Made by a program: the position numbers and the translations under genes
The notes under the pieces: model-generated
Databases searched by the model: none
The model's input: the letters and a program-made list of their open reading frames with translations, nothing else
What the model was told of the DNA's origin: nothing
Assembly: GCF_004919085.1 (NCBI RefSeq)
Contig: NZ_STGL01000007.1
Location: 372,001-436,000, forward strand
Length of the DNA: 64,000 nt
From: Nocardioides sp. GY 10127
Lineage (GTDB): Bacteria; Actinomycetota; Actinomycetes; Propionibacteriales; Nocardioidaceae
Direction: 5' to 3'
Shown here: positions 25,967-33,903 of the stretch, one piece after another
Layout of the letters: each line of letters begins with the position of its first letter
Numbering within the stretch: position 1 is the stretch's first letter

Positions 25967-25997
25967 TTGACATAACTATAACCCTCAGGCTGAGGGT
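25967..25997 (+). promoter_or_regulatory. ftsZ promoter/operator region with AT-rich core and 17-bp palindrome
   Basis: TTGACA (25967-25972), TATAAC (25977-25982) and the perfect palindrome ACCCTCAG-G-CTGAGGGT (25981-25997) form an AT-rich island about 100 bp before ftsZ. TATAAC is the better -10; TTGACA is only 4 bp upstream of it, so it cannot be its -35. Similar AT-rich blocks precede ftsZ in other actinobacteria. The palindrome overlaps the -10 and looks like an operator; no regulator can be named. Confidence 0.6.
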
Positions 25998-26092
25998 CAG
26001 GGTTGAGACCTCGACGGCGGACGTTCATCCCCCCACCCAACGCACAGCACCCCGTGTCCGGCACCGGACCAGAGCAGCGAGAGGCAGCCACC

Positions 26093-27304
26093 GTGGCAGC
26101 AGCACAGAACTACCTGGCGATCATCAAGGTCGTGGGCATCGGTGGCGGTGGCGTGAACGCCGTGAACCGGATGATCGAGGTCGGCCTCAAGGGCGTCGAG
26201 TTCATCGCGATCAACACCGACGCCCAGGCGCTCCTCATGAGCGACGCGGACGTGAAGCTCGACATCGGTCGCGAGCTCACCCGCGGCCTCGGCGCCGGCG
26301 CCAACCCCGAGGTCGGCGCCAAGGCGGCCGACGACCACGCGGACGAGATCGAGGAGGTGCTCAAGGGCGCCGACATGGTCTTCGTGACCGCGGGCGAGGG
26401 CGGCGGCACCGGCACGGGCGGCGCCCCCGTCGTGGCCCGGATCGCCCGCTCGCTGGGTGCGCTCACCATCGGTGTCGTCACGCGCCCCTTCGCCTTCGAG
26501 GGACGCCGCCGCGCCGGCTCGGCGGAGGAGGGCATCGCCCGCCTGCGCGAGGAGGTCGACACCCTCATCGTCATCCCGAACGACCGGCTGCTGTCCATCA
26601 GCGACCGCAACGTCTCGGTGCTCGACGCGTTCAAGCAGGCCGACCAGGTGCTGCTCCAGGGTGTCTCGGGCATCACCGACCTGATCACCACCCCGGGCCT
26701 GATCAACCTCGACTTCGCGGACGTGAAGTCGGTCATGGCCAACGCCGGCTCGGCCCTCATGGGCATCGGCTCGGCCCGCGGTGACGACCGCGCGGTCGCC
26801 GCCTCCGAGATGGCCGTGTCCTCGCCGCTGCTCGAGGCCTCCATCGAGGGCGCCCACGGCGTGCTGCTGTCCATCGCGGGCGGCTCCGACCTCGGCCTGT
26901 TCGAGATCAACGAGGCCGCCGCGCTCGTGGCCGACGCCGTCCACCCCGACGCCAACATCATCTTCGGCGCGACCATCGACGACGCGCTCGGCGACGAGGT
27001 CCGCGTGACCGTCATCGCCGCCGGCTTCGACGGCGGCATGCCCAAGCGCCGCGACGAGGGCACCGTGCTCCGCAAGGACCGGCCGGCCCAGACCCAGGAG
27101 GAGACCCGCGCCGCGGTCGCCGCCGCCCAGGCCACCCGCCGCGAGGTCGAGCGCCCCGCGCCGGTGCAGCAGGCCCAGCCCGCGCCCGTGGCGCAGCCCG
27201 CCCCCGTCGCCCAGCCGGAGTCCGCCCGACCGGCCCCGCGGCCCGCGCCGCAGCCGGTCGAGTTCGACGACGACGACCTGGACGTCCCCGACTTCCTGAA
27301 GTGA
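26093..27304 (+). CDS. ftsZ: Cell division GTPase FtsZ
   Basis: A 403-residue tubulin homologue that forms the Z ring. [18 protein letters not shown] (about residues 10-27), the tubulin signature [13 protein letters not shown] (about 102-114), T7 loop [11 protein letters not shown] and GRRRAGSA are canonical. A Pro/Ala/Gln-rich linker (about 340-390) leads to the conserved C-terminal peptide [12 protein letters not shown], which binds SepF and other partners. GTG 26093 was chosen with GAGAGG upstream; the longer frame contributes 30 non-conserved residues. Its own promoter lies in the 234-bp gap after ftsQ. Confidence 0.97.
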   Translation: MAAAQNYLAIIKVVGIGGGGVNAVNRMIEVGLKGVEFIAINTDAQALLMSDADVKLDIGRELTRGLGAGANPEVGAKAADDHADEIEEVLKGADMVFVTAGEGGGTGTGGAPVVARIARSLGALTIGVVTRPFAFEGRRRAGSAEEGIARLREEVDTLIVIPNDRLLSISDRNVSVLDAFKQADQVLLQGVSGITDLITTPGLINLDFADVKSVMANAGSALMGIGSARGDDRAVAASEMAVSSPLLEASIEGAHGVLLSIAGGSDLGLFEINEAAALVADAVHPDANIIFGATIDDALGDEVRVTVIAAGFDGGMPKRRDEGTVLRKDRPAQTQEETRAAVAAAQATRREVERPAPVQQAQPAPVAQPAPVAQPESARPAPRPAPQPVEFDDDDLDVPDFLK

Positions 27305-27308
27305 GCAC

Positions 27309-28061
27309 GTGTACCACCTCCGCACCCACGTGGCCGCCGACGGCGCCCGTGCCGACGTCGCCTTCACCGACCGGTGGGGCGGCGTCAGCGCGCCGCCGTT
27401 CGACGCGCTGAACCTCGCCCTGGCCTCCGCCGACGACGAGGGGGCCGTGGCCGAGAACCACCGTCTGCTGCTCGCCGACTTCGCCCCCGGGGCGCAGCTG
27501 GCCGACCTGGTGCAGGTCCACGGTCGTGCGGTCGACGTGGCCGTGCCCGACCCGGGCCGGTCGCGGCCGGAGGCGGACGGCGTGGTGACGACGAGCGACG
27601 AGGTGGTGCTCATGGTCCGCGCGGCCGACTGCGTGCCCGTCGTCCTCGTCGACCCGGGTGCGGGCGTGGTGGGCGCGGCCCACGCGGGTCGCCGCGGCGT
27701 CCAGCTGGACGTCGTGGGCGCGACCCTGGAGGCGATGCGCGAGCGCGGCGCCGAGGACGTGACGGCCTTCGTGGGTCCGCACGTGTGCGGTGCCTGCTAC
27801 GAGGTGCCGGCCGACCTGCGGGACGAGGTGGCCTCCGTCGAGCCCGCGACCCGGTCCACCACGTCGTGGGGCACCCCGTCCCTGGACCTGGGGGCGGGGG
27901 TCGTCGCCCAGCTGCGGCGCGGGGGCGCGCGCGTGGTGACGGACGCGGCGACGTGCACGCGGACCTGCCCCGACCTCTACAGCCACCGGCGCGACGGTGC
28001 GGCCTCCGGGCGGCACGCGGGCCTCGTGCGGCTGCGGCCCGGCGCACGGGGGGCCGCATGA
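27309..28061 (+). CDS. pgeF: Peptidoglycan editing factor PgeF (laccase-domain, YfiH)
   Basis: A 250-residue multicopper-oxidase-domain protein (DUF152). Members act on misincorporated MurNAc-L-Ser precursors or as purine nucleosidases. Metal or active-site motifs: QVHGRAV (about residue 74), ADCVPVVLV (about 105), HAGRRG (about 123) and [11 protein letters not shown] (about 155). The usual HAGWRG reads HAGRRG here. GTG 27309 lies 5 bp after ftsZ; the stop overlaps yggS as ATGA, forming the usual ftsZ-pgeF-yggS-sepF order. Confidence 0.9.
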   Translation: MYHLRTHVAADGARADVAFTDRWGGVSAPPFDALNLALASADDEGAVAENHRLLLADFAPGAQLADLVQVHGRAVDVAVPDPGRSRPEADGVVTTSDEVVLMVRAADCVPVVLVDPGAGVVGAAHAGRRGVQLDVVGATLEAMRERGAEDVTAFVGPHVCGACYEVPADLRDEVASVEPATRSTTSWGTPSLDLGAGVVAQLRRGGARVVTDAATCTRTCPDLYSHRRDGAASGRHAGLVRLRPGARGAA

Positions 28062-28777
28062 GCGCCCGCGCGGACGAGCTGGCGGCCGACCTGGACCGTG
28101 TGCGGCAGCGCCTGGCCGCGGCGGAGGCCGCGGCGGGGCGCGAGCCCGGCAGCGTCCGGCTGGTCGTGGTCACCAAGTACTTCCCGGCCTCCGACGTGCG
28201 CCTGCTCGCCGGGCTGGGCGTCACGGACGTGGGGGAGAACCGTCACCCCGAGGCGCGGGACAAGAAGGCCGAGTGCGAGGACCTGGGGCTGGTCTGGCAC
28301 TACATCGGTGGGCTGCAGTCCAACAAGGCCGGCCAGGTCGGGGCCTACGCCGACGTGGTCGAGTCCCTCGACCGGCCCAAGCTGGTCGCCCGGCTGGACC
28401 GGGCGGCAGCCGAGCGCGGTCGGCCCCTCGACGTCCTGCTCCAGGTGTCGCTCGACGGGCCGGGCGCCGGTCCGGGCGGCAGCGACGGGGGCAGGGCGGG
28501 TGCCGAGCCCGACGACCTCCCCGCGCTGGCGGCGGCGGTCGAGGCAGCGGAGCACCTGTCGCTGCGCGGCCTCATGGCCGTGGCACCGCTGGGGGAGGAC
28601 CCGGCGACCGCCTTCGCCCGGCTGGCGGCGCTGCGGGAGCCCTTCGTGCGCGACCACCCCGGCGCCACGGCGTTGTCGGCGGGCATGAGCGGCGACCTGG
28701 AGCAGGCCGTCGCAGCGGGAGCGACACACGTGCGTGTCGGCTCGGCAATCCTCGGATCGCGGCCGGCCACCCACTAG
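28058..28777 (+). CDS. PLP homeostasis protein, YggS/PLPBP family
   Basis: A 239-residue single-domain alanine-racemase-like barrel that binds pyridoxal phosphate without known catalysis. The cofactor lysine is in [13 protein letters not shown] (about residues 34-46); [58 protein letters not shown] are family motifs. A short Gly/Ala insert lies around 137-152. ATG 28058 overlaps the pgeF stop. Its TAG stop is part of the -10 of sepF. Confidence 0.92.
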   Translation: MSARADELAADLDRVRQRLAAAEAAAGREPGSVRLVVVTKYFPASDVRLLAGLGVTDVGENRHPEARDKKAECEDLGLVWHYIGGLQSNKAGQVGAYADVVESLDRPKLVARLDRAAAERGRPLDVLLQVSLDGPGAGPGGSDGGRAGAEPDDLPALAAAVEAAEHLSLRGLMAVAPLGEDPATAFARLAALREPFVRDHPGATALSAGMSGDLEQAVAAGATHVRVGSAILGSRPATH

Positions 28778-28780
28778 TTT
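28775..28780 (+). promoter_or_regulatory. -10 hexamer TAGTTT for sepF, overlapping the yggS stop codon
   Basis: TAGTTT followed by TCAC is an AT-rich island 57 bp before the sepF start; its first three bases are the yggS stop. No clear -35. Confidence 0.4.
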
Positions 28781-28836
28781 TCACATCGGACCCGTGCACG
28801 GCGAGAGCCGCGCACACATCATCGGAGGACGAAGTC

Positions 28837-29325
28837 ATGAGCGGCGCGATGCGCAGGATCGGTGAGTACCTCGGGCTCGTCGAGGACACCGGCCGGTACG
28901 ACGACGAGTACGACGTCGAGGACACGCAGGAGACGCGTGAGCCCGAGGCGTACGCCCAGCCCGCCCGCGGTCCGCGTCCCGCGCCCGTGGCCGACCTCGC
29001 CGAGCGGCGCCGTCCGGCCGCCGGCCCGACCGGAGTGGTGGCCGAGCTGTCCCGCATCATCACGCTGCACCCCAGCACCTACAACGAGGCCCGCACCGTC
29101 GGCGAGAACTTCCGCGACGGCACGCCCGTGATCATGAACCTCACCGAGATGGACGACGCGGACGCCAAGCGGCTCGTCGACTTCGCCGCCGGCCTGGTCT
29201 TCGCCACCCGCGGCACCATCGAGCGCGTCACCAACAAGGTCTTCCTGCTCTCGCCCGCCAACGTGACCGTGACGGCCGAGGACAAGGTGCGCATCGCCGA
29301 GGGCGGCTTCTTCAACCAGAGCTGA
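28837..29325 (+). CDS. sepF: Cell division protein SepF
   Basis: A 162-residue FtsZ-binding protein that anchors the Z ring to the membrane in bacteria lacking FtsA. The N-terminal membrane-targeting helix is [11 protein letters not shown]; an acidic, disordered linker (residues 15-65) follows, then the SepF core (about 70-150) with [43 protein letters not shown] and [14 protein letters not shown] 28837 follows GGAGGA; a second ATG four codons in (MRRIGEYL) is the more usual family start. 59 bp after yggS. Confidence 0.94.
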   Translation: MSGAMRRIGEYLGLVEDTGRYDDEYDVEDTQETREPEAYAQPARGPRPAPVADLAERRRPAAGPTGVVAELSRIITLHPSTYNEARTVGENFRDGTPVIMNLTEMDDADAKRLVDFAAGLVFATRGTIERVTNKVFLLSPANVTVTAEDKVRIAEGGFFNQS

Positions 29326-29341
29326 GCCGCTCAGGCCGCCC

Positions 29342-29371
29342 GGACGCCCGCCGATGAGAGGTCGGGCGTCC
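29342..29371 (+). terminator. Hairpin terminator after sepF
   Basis: GGACGCCCG (29342-29350) and CGGGCGTCC (29363-29371) form a perfect 9-bp stem with a 12-nt loop, 17 bp after the sepF stop. No T tract. Confidence 0.6.
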
Positions 29372-29407
29372 TGCCGCGTCGCGGCACGCGGCCGCGGGGC
29401 GTCCCGC

Positions 29408-29413
29408 TAGGCT
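29408..29413 (+). promoter_or_regulatory. -10 hexamer TAGGCT upstream of yggT
   Basis: TAGGCT after the sepF terminator and 97 bp before the yggT start, implying a leader of about 90 nt. Confidence 0.35.
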
Positions 29414-29509
29414 GGCGACACGCACGGCGCCCGCCGCCCCTGCACCGCGAGCACGTCCGGCCGCCCCCGCCACCCGGCGGTGGTCCGGACCCAGGAGGAG
29501 TCACCGCAC

Positions 29510-29803
29510 ATGTCCACCGTGGGCCACATCATCGACTGGGTCCTCAGCGCGTTCCTCTTCTTCATGCTGATCCGGTTCATCGTGGACTGGGTGCAGGTGT
29601 TCGCCCGCTCCTGGAGCCCCAAGGGCGTCATCCTCGTGGTCCTCGAGGTCGTGTACTCCGTCACCGACCCGCCGATCCTCTTCCTGCGCCGGTTCATCCC
29701 GCCGCTGCGCCTCGGCTCGATCGCGCTGGACCTCTCCTTCATCCTGGTGCTGGTGATCGTCTACCTGCTCCAGGCGCTGAACGCGATCATCTTCCTCTCC
29801 TGA
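29510..29803 (+). CDS. YggT family membrane protein
   Basis: A 97-residue protein with two membrane segments (about residues 8-26 and 70-93) flanking a conserved cytosolic loop with YSVTDPPILFLRRFIPP, the YggT signature. Function unknown; it is regularly encoded between sepF and divIVA in Gram-positive bacteria and is linked to division or osmotic stress by context. ATG 29510 follows AGGAGGAG and gives MSTVGHIIDWVLSAFLFF; the longer frame adds ten unlikely residues. Confidence 0.9.
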   Translation: MSTVGHIIDWVLSAFLFFMLIRFIVDWVQVFARSWSPKGVILVVLEVVYSVTDPPILFLRRFIPPLRLGSIALDLSFILVLVIVYLLQALNAIIFLS

Positions 29804-29993
29804 CCCGTCGGGGCGCCGAGAGCAGGAGCTGCGTCCTCGGGCGCGACGACACGCCGGGGTCCCGGCCGCGATCGACGTGAGCCCCACCGCGCGGCGACCA
29901 CTCCGTGAACGGGCGGTACACGCCCGGAGAGCGGCCGGCAGCGGTCCGGAGGCGCCCCGTGGGCGCACCACAAGTGGGGGGACTGTGCCCCGG

Positions 29994-30026
29994 CTGTCCC
30001 ACCTGTCCCACCGAGGGCGCTATTGT
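29994..30026 (+). promoter_or_regulatory. wag31 promoter with tandem CTGTCCCAC repeats
   Basis: TATTGT at 30021-30026 is a clear -10, 66 bp before the wag31 start. Immediately upstream, CTGTCCCAC is repeated exactly in tandem (29994-30002 and 30003-30011), covering the -35 position. The repeat may be a regulator site. The rest of the 289-bp gap from 29804 shows nothing else recognisable. Confidence 0.55.
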
Positions 30027-30092
30027 CTCCCCGACAGGTGCCTCGACCCCGGGTCGTAGGTGCAGCACCACGAGCATTGAATGGGTGAGGTC

Positions 30093-30866
30093 ATGCCGCT
30101 GACGCCCGAGGACGTGAGCAACAAGCGCTTTACTCCGGTCCGGCTCCGCGAGGGCTACGACATGGGCGAGGTCGACCAGTTCCTGGACGAGGTCGAGGCC
30201 GAGCTGGCCCGCCTCACCCGGGAGAACGACGACCTGCGCACGCAGCTGAGCGAGGCCCAGGCGGCCGGCCCGGCCACCCAGGCCTACACCCCGCCGGCGC
30301 CGGAGCCGGAGCCCGTGATGGCGCCGGAGCCGACCCCGGAGCCCGAGCCGGCCCCGGAGCCGTACGTGGCCCCGGCCCCCGTGGCCGCCGCCGCGCCCGC
30401 CGCCCCGATGGAGACCATCCGGGTCGAGACCGTGCCGCAGGCGTCCAACGCCGCCGCCCGCCTCCTGGAGATCGCCACCACCAACGCGGAGCAGATGGTG
30501 GAGGGTGCGAAGAACGAGGCGGACGAGATCGTCGGTGCCGCCCGCACCCGCGCCGAGCGCCTCGAGTCCGAGGCCCGCAGCACCGCCGACCGCCTCGAGC
30601 AGGACGCGCGCACCCGCGCCTCCATGCTCGACTCCGAGACCGCCGAGCGCCGCCAGCAGATGTTCGGCGAGCTCGAGCGCGAGCGGGACCGCCTCTCCGG
30701 CGAGGTCGAGAACCTGCGCTCCTTCGAGCGCGAGTACCGCTCCCGCCTGAAGAGCTACTTCAGCCAGCAGCTGGAGGCGCTCAAGGTCGGCGGCGACACC
30801 CCTTACGCGGAGGAGACGCACCAGCCCAAGCGGCTGCGGTCGATCCTCGGCGAGGACGAGGGCTGA
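30093..30866 (+). CDS. wag31: DivIVA/Wag31 polar growth protein
   Basis: A 257-residue coiled-coil protein that marks negatively curved membranes at poles and septum and directs polar cell-wall growth in actinobacteria. The N-terminal DivIVA domain reads MPLTPEDVSNKRFTPVRLREGYDMGEVDQFLDEVE (residues 1-35), followed by a Pro/Glu/Ala-rich linker (about 65-110) and a long coiled coil (about 115-235). ATG 30093 was chosen over ATG 30081 because it restores the family start and follows GGTGAGG. The protein is flanked by its own promoter and a strong terminator. Confidence 0.94.
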   Translation: MPLTPEDVSNKRFTPVRLREGYDMGEVDQFLDEVEAELARLTRENDDLRTQLSEAQAAGPATQAYTPPAPEPEPVMAPEPTPEPEPAPEPYVAPAPVAAAAPAAPMETIRVETVPQASNAAARLLEIATTNAEQMVEGAKNEADEIVGAARTRAERLESEARSTADRLEQDARTRASMLDSETAERRQQMFGELERERDRLSGEVENLRSFEREYRSRLKSYFSQQLEALKVGGDTPYAEETHQPKRLRSILGEDEG

Positions 30867-30890
30867 CGCTCCGCACCTGCTGACGACGAC

Positions 30891-30926
30891 GGACCGGCCC
30901 CGGGGACTGCCCCGGGGCCGGTCCGC
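30891..30926 (+). terminator. Strong terminator after wag31
   Basis: A perfect 16-bp stem (30891-30906 with 30911-30926) around the loop ACTG, 24 bp after the wag31 stop. Confidence 0.8.
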
Positions 30927-30986
30927 GCGTCCGGGCCACCGCCGTGCCCGCCCCCGTCCCCGCCGCGACTCGCCGGGGGAGGTGGG

Positions 30987-31016
30987 TGGAACGGCGCCAG
31001 GCACCTTCACTACACT
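30987..31016 (+). promoter_or_regulatory. Promoter TGGAAC-N18-TACACT for the DksA/TraR-like gene
   Basis: TACACT (31011-31016) with TGGAAC (30987-30992) upstream at 18-bp spacing. The transcript would have a leader of about 85 nt. Confidence 0.5.
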
Positions 31017-31106
31017 CCGGCCCACTGCCCGGACGCCGGAACCCCCGGCGGCACCGGCTCCCAGACCGGCGTCTCCCCGCCCCGGCACGAGAAGGCACTC
31101 ACGCGC

Positions 31107-31550
31107 ATGTCCAGCACCCCCCCGAACCCGGCCCCGTCCGTCCAGGGCGCCCCCGTCGACGCCCTCGTCGTCAAGGACAACGAGGAGGCCTGGACGGCCG
31201 AGGAGCTCCAGGAGGTCCTCGGCGAGCTCAGCGAGCAGCGCGAGCACTCCGCCGTGATCATCGCCGAGCACGAGGGCGAGCTCTCCGGCCTGATGCGTGA
31301 CTCCGGCGACGGTGCGGGGCAGGACCCGGCCGACCTCGGTGCCACCACGTTCGAGCGCGACCACGAGATGAGCGTGCTCAACAACGAGCGCGACAAGCTC
31401 GTGCAGATCGACCGTGCGCTCGAGCGGATCGCGAAGGGCACCTACGGACGCTGCGAGAACTGCGGCGAGCCGATCGGCAAGCTGCGCCTCATGGCCTTCC
31501 CGCGGGCGACGCTCTGCATGACCTGCAAGCAGCGCGAGGAAAGGCGCTGA
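31107..31550 (+). CDS. TraR/DksA C4-type zinc-finger protein
   Basis: A 147-residue protein with an N-terminal coiled coil (about residues 30-100) and a C-terminal zinc finger CENCGEPIGKLRLMAFPRATLCMTC (C113, C116, C134, C137). The fold is that of DksA/TraR regulators that enter the RNA polymerase secondary channel; actinobacterial members are mostly uncharacterised. ATG 31107 has GAGAAGG 14 nt upstream. It precedes lspA and overlaps it, the usual actinobacterial arrangement. Confidence 0.88.
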   Translation: MSSTPPNPAPSVQGAPVDALVVKDNEEAWTAEELQEVLGELSEQREHSAVIIAEHEGELSGLMRDSGDGAGQDPADLGATTFERDHEMSVLNNERDKLVQIDRALERIAKGTYGRCENCGEPIGKLRLMAFPRATLCMTCKQREERR

Positions 31551-32206
31551 CCGGCCGGCAGGCCGCCGTTGCGCGTCCCTCGCGCCTCAGGCTCCGCCTC
31601 CTGGTGGCGGTCGTGGCCGTCCTCGGCCTGGCCGCCGACCAGCTGACCAAGGCGTGGGCGCTGCGCGCGCTCGCCGACGGGCCGGTCGACGTGGTCGGCA
31701 CGCTCGTGCGGTTCGACCTGGTCATGAACCCCGGGGCGGCCTTCAGCACCGGCACCCAGTTCACCGTCGTCCTCAGCTGCCTGGCCATGGCGGCGGTGGT
31801 GGTGATCGTGGTCTTCGCCGCGCGCGTCCGGCACACGGGCTGGGCGGTGGCGCTGGGGCTGCTGCTCGCCGGTGTCTCCGGTAACCTCACCGACCGCCTC
31901 GTCCGCGAGCCCGGCCCCCTGCACGGCCACGTGGTCGACTTCGTGGCCCTGCCGCACTTCGCGGTCTTCAACGTGGCGGACGTGTGCATCACCACGGCGG
32001 CCGCGCTCATCGTCCTGCTCACGTTCCGCGGCGCCACGATCGACGGCGGCGGGGACGACGCTGGGGATGGTGCGGGGGATGGTGCGGGGGATGGTGCCGG
32101 GGATGGTGCCGGGACCGGCCCGGTGACGGAGGATGGCGACACAGGGCCCGACGGGCCCCAGGAACCGGACCGGCCCGGTGTGCCGGGCCAGGAGGAGCAG
32201 GCGTGA
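31547..32206 (+). CDS. lspA: Lipoprotein signal peptidase LspA (probable CTG start)
   Basis: A 219-residue aspartyl protease with four membrane helices that removes the signal peptide of prolipoproteins after Lgt acts. Catalytic aspartates lie in NLTDRL (D116) and FNVADVC (D145); MNPGAAFS is also typical. The start matters: GTG 31604 would cut into helix 1 ([21 protein letters not shown]), while CTG 31547 gives a full N-terminus, overlaps the previous stop as CTGA and has AGGA six nt upstream. CTG is rare, so direct proof is lacking. The tail after residue 160 is an acidic Gly/Asp repeat encoded by a 12-bp tandem repeat. rluD overlaps as GTGA; lgt is at 61.6 kb. Confidence 0.9.
   Translation: MTGRQAAVARPSRLRLRLLVAVVAVLGLAADQLTKAWALRALADGPVDVVGTLVRFDLVMNPGAAFSTGTQFTVVLSCLAMAAVVVIVVFAARVRHTGWAVALGLLLAGVSGNLTDRLVREPGPLHGHVVDFVALPHFAVFNVADVCITTAAALIVLLTFRGATIDGGGDDAGDGAGDGAGDGAGDGAGTGPVTEDGDTGPDGPQEPDRPGVPGQEEQA
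32063..32110 (+). repeat. 12-bp tandem repeat, four copies, inside lspA
   Basis: GGGGATGGTGCG/C is repeated four times in frame and encodes (GDGA)n in the C-terminal tail of LspA. Because the unit is a multiple of three, copy number can change without a frameshift. Confidence 0.85.
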
Positions 32207-33141
32207 GCGTCTCGGGCGAGGAGCGGACCCTGCTGGTCCCCGAGGGGCTGGCCGGCGAGCGCGTCGACGCCGCGATCTCCCGGATGTTCGGCCTCTCGCG
32301 CACCCGGGCCGCCGAGCTCGTGGCCGAGGGCCTCGTGCTGCTGGACGGCCAGCGGGTGGCGAAGAGCGAGCGCGTGGTGCCGGGCACCCGGCTCGACATC
32401 ACCATCCCCTCCGTGGTCGACCCGCTCGAGGTCGTGCCGGAGATGGTCGAGGGGATCAAGATCATCCACGACGACCCCGCGCTCGTCGTGATCGACAAGC
32501 CGGTGGGCGTCGCCGTCCACCCGTCCCCGGGCTGGAGCGGGCCGACCGTGGTCGGGCACCTCGTCGCGGCGGGCTTCCGCATCGCGACCTCCGGGGCCGC
32601 CGAGCGTCAGGGCATCGTCCAGCGGCTCGACGTCGGCACCAGCGGCGTCATGGTGATCGCCAAGGGCGAGCACGCCTACTCGGTGCTCAAGCAGGCGTTC
32701 CGGGACCGCACGGTCGACAAGACCTACCACGCGCTCGTGCAGGGCCACCCGGACCCGCTGGAGGGCACGATCGACGCCCCCCTGGGCCGGCACCCGAAGT
32801 TCGACTACAAGTTCACCGTGCGCGCGGACGGGCGGCCCTCGGTCACCCACTACGAGACCCTCGAGGCGCACCGCTTCGCCTCGCTGCTCCAGATCCACCT
32901 CGAGACGGGGCGCACGCACCAGATCCGCGTCCACATGAGTGCGCTCAAGCACCCGTGCGTCGGCGACCTCACCTATGGCGCCGACCCCGTGCTGGCGCGC
33001 CGGGTCGGGCTCGAGCGCCAGTGGCTGCACGCGGTGAAGCTGGGCTTCACGCACCCCTCGTCGGGGGACTACGTCGAGTTCGAGTCCGAGTACCCCGACG
33101 ACCTCGCCGCGGCCCTGGAGATCGTCCGCGACGCCGTCTGA
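32203..33141 (+). CDS. RluA/RluD-family 23S rRNA pseudouridine synthase
   Basis: A 312-residue pseudouridine synthase. N-terminal S4 RNA-binding domain (about residues 12-70, [31 protein letters not shown]), then the RluA catalytic domain with the active Asp in [14 protein letters not shown] (D143) and [10 protein letters not shown] near 237. The usual HRLD reads QRLD, as in many actinobacterial members. GTG 32203 follows AGGAGGAG and overlaps the lspA stop. The exact uridine targets are not readable. Confidence 0.92.
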   Translation: MSVSGEERTLLVPEGLAGERVDAAISRMFGLSRTRAAELVAEGLVLLDGQRVAKSERVVPGTRLDITIPSVVDPLEVVPEMVEGIKIIHDDPALVVIDKPVGVAVHPSPGWSGPTVVGHLVAAGFRIATSGAAERQGIVQRLDVGTSGVMVIAKGEHAYSVLKQAFRDRTVDKTYHALVQGHPDPLEGTIDAPLGRHPKFDYKFTVRADGRPSVTHYETLEAHRFASLLQIHLETGRTHQIRVHMSALKHPCVGDLTYGADPVLARRVGLERQWLHAVKLGFTHPSSGDYVEFESEYPDDLAAALEIVRDAV

Positions 33142-33149
33142 GGCCGGTC

Positions 33150-33743
33150 GTGGCGCTCACCCTGCGGCGCGGCCGCACCGGTGACGCCGCCGTCCTGGCC
33201 GCGGTCCACGTGGCCGCGCGGCGGGCGGCCCCCATGCCCGACGGCGTGCACCCCGAGCACGAGGTGCGCGCCTGGCTGGGGGGCCGGCTGGCGCAGGACG
33301 AGGTCTGGCTGGCCGAGGAGGCCGGCCGGACGCTCGGCTACGCCCGCCTGACGGCGTCCTGGCTCGACGACCTCTACGTCCTGCCCGGCGCGCAGGGCGC
33401 CGGTGTGGGCTCCGCGCTCCTGGCCCGGGCGCTCGCGCGCCGCCCGGAGGGGCTCTGCCTGTGGGTCTTCGAGTCCAACCACCCGGCCCGCGCGTTCTAC
33501 GCCGCCCGCGGGTTCGTCGAGCTCGAGCGCACCGACGGCGCGGACAACGAGGAGCGTGAGCCGGACGTCCGCATGGCCTGGCCGGGCGAGGACCCGGCCC
33601 GCTTCTGGGCCCGGCTCCACGCCGAGCTGGCCGACGACGTCCGGGTCGTCACCGACGACCTGGCGCGACGCGCCCGGGCCCTGTCCCGGGCCTCCGGGCG
33701 ACCGTTCTCGGCGTCGGTGCAGGTGAGTGGCGAGAACGTCTGA
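33150..33743 (+). CDS. GNAT family N-acetyltransferase
   Basis: A 197-residue protein with a GNAT fold: LTLRRGRTGDAAVLAAVH opening, DDLYVLPGAQGAGVGSALLARAL (acetyl-CoA site QGAGVG, about residues 79-84) and ESNHPARAFYAARGFVELERTDG. The acceptor is unknown. A 50-residue extension after VRMAWPGEDP (about 148-197), rich in Ala and Arg, is unlike the core. GTG 33150 starts 8 bp after rluD, so it is likely cotranscribed. Confidence 0.85.
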   Translation: MALTLRRGRTGDAAVLAAVHVAARRAAPMPDGVHPEHEVRAWLGGRLAQDEVWLAEEAGRTLGYARLTASWLDDLYVLPGAQGAGVGSALLARALARRPEGLCLWVFESNHPARAFYAARGFVELERTDGADNEEREPDVRMAWPGEDPARFWARLHAELADDVRVVTDDLARRARALSRASGRPFSASVQVSGENV

Positions 33744-33749
33744 CCCGGC

Positions 33750-33773
33750 CGGTCCGGGGCGCACCGCGGACCG
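33750..33773 (+). terminator. Weak hairpin after GNAT gene
   Basis: CGGTCC (33750-33755) and GGACCG (33768-33773) flank a 12-nt loop, six bp after the stop. Short stem, so low confidence. Confidence 0.35.
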
Positions 33774-33817
33774 CCCGCTGTCGGTGCCGGATGGCATCGT
33801 GACCGCCGGCGGTCGCG

Positions 33818-33823
33818 TAGGCT
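33818..33823 (+). promoter_or_regulatory. -10 hexamer TAGGCT upstream of dnaE
   Basis: TAGGCT 80 bp before the dnaE start, of the same type seen before other genes in this window. Confidence 0.4.
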
Positions 33824-33903
33824 GAGGTCCTTCCCGGAGCTCGGCCGACGACACCGCCGAGCCCCTGCCCGCTCCACCCGCAGAAGGGACGCGCCCCGCT
33901 CCG

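Noticed and set aside
25967-25972. TTGACA as -35 of the ftsZ promoter
   Set aside because: It is only 4 bp from TATAAC, and at 16-18 bp downstream there is no -10-like hexamer.
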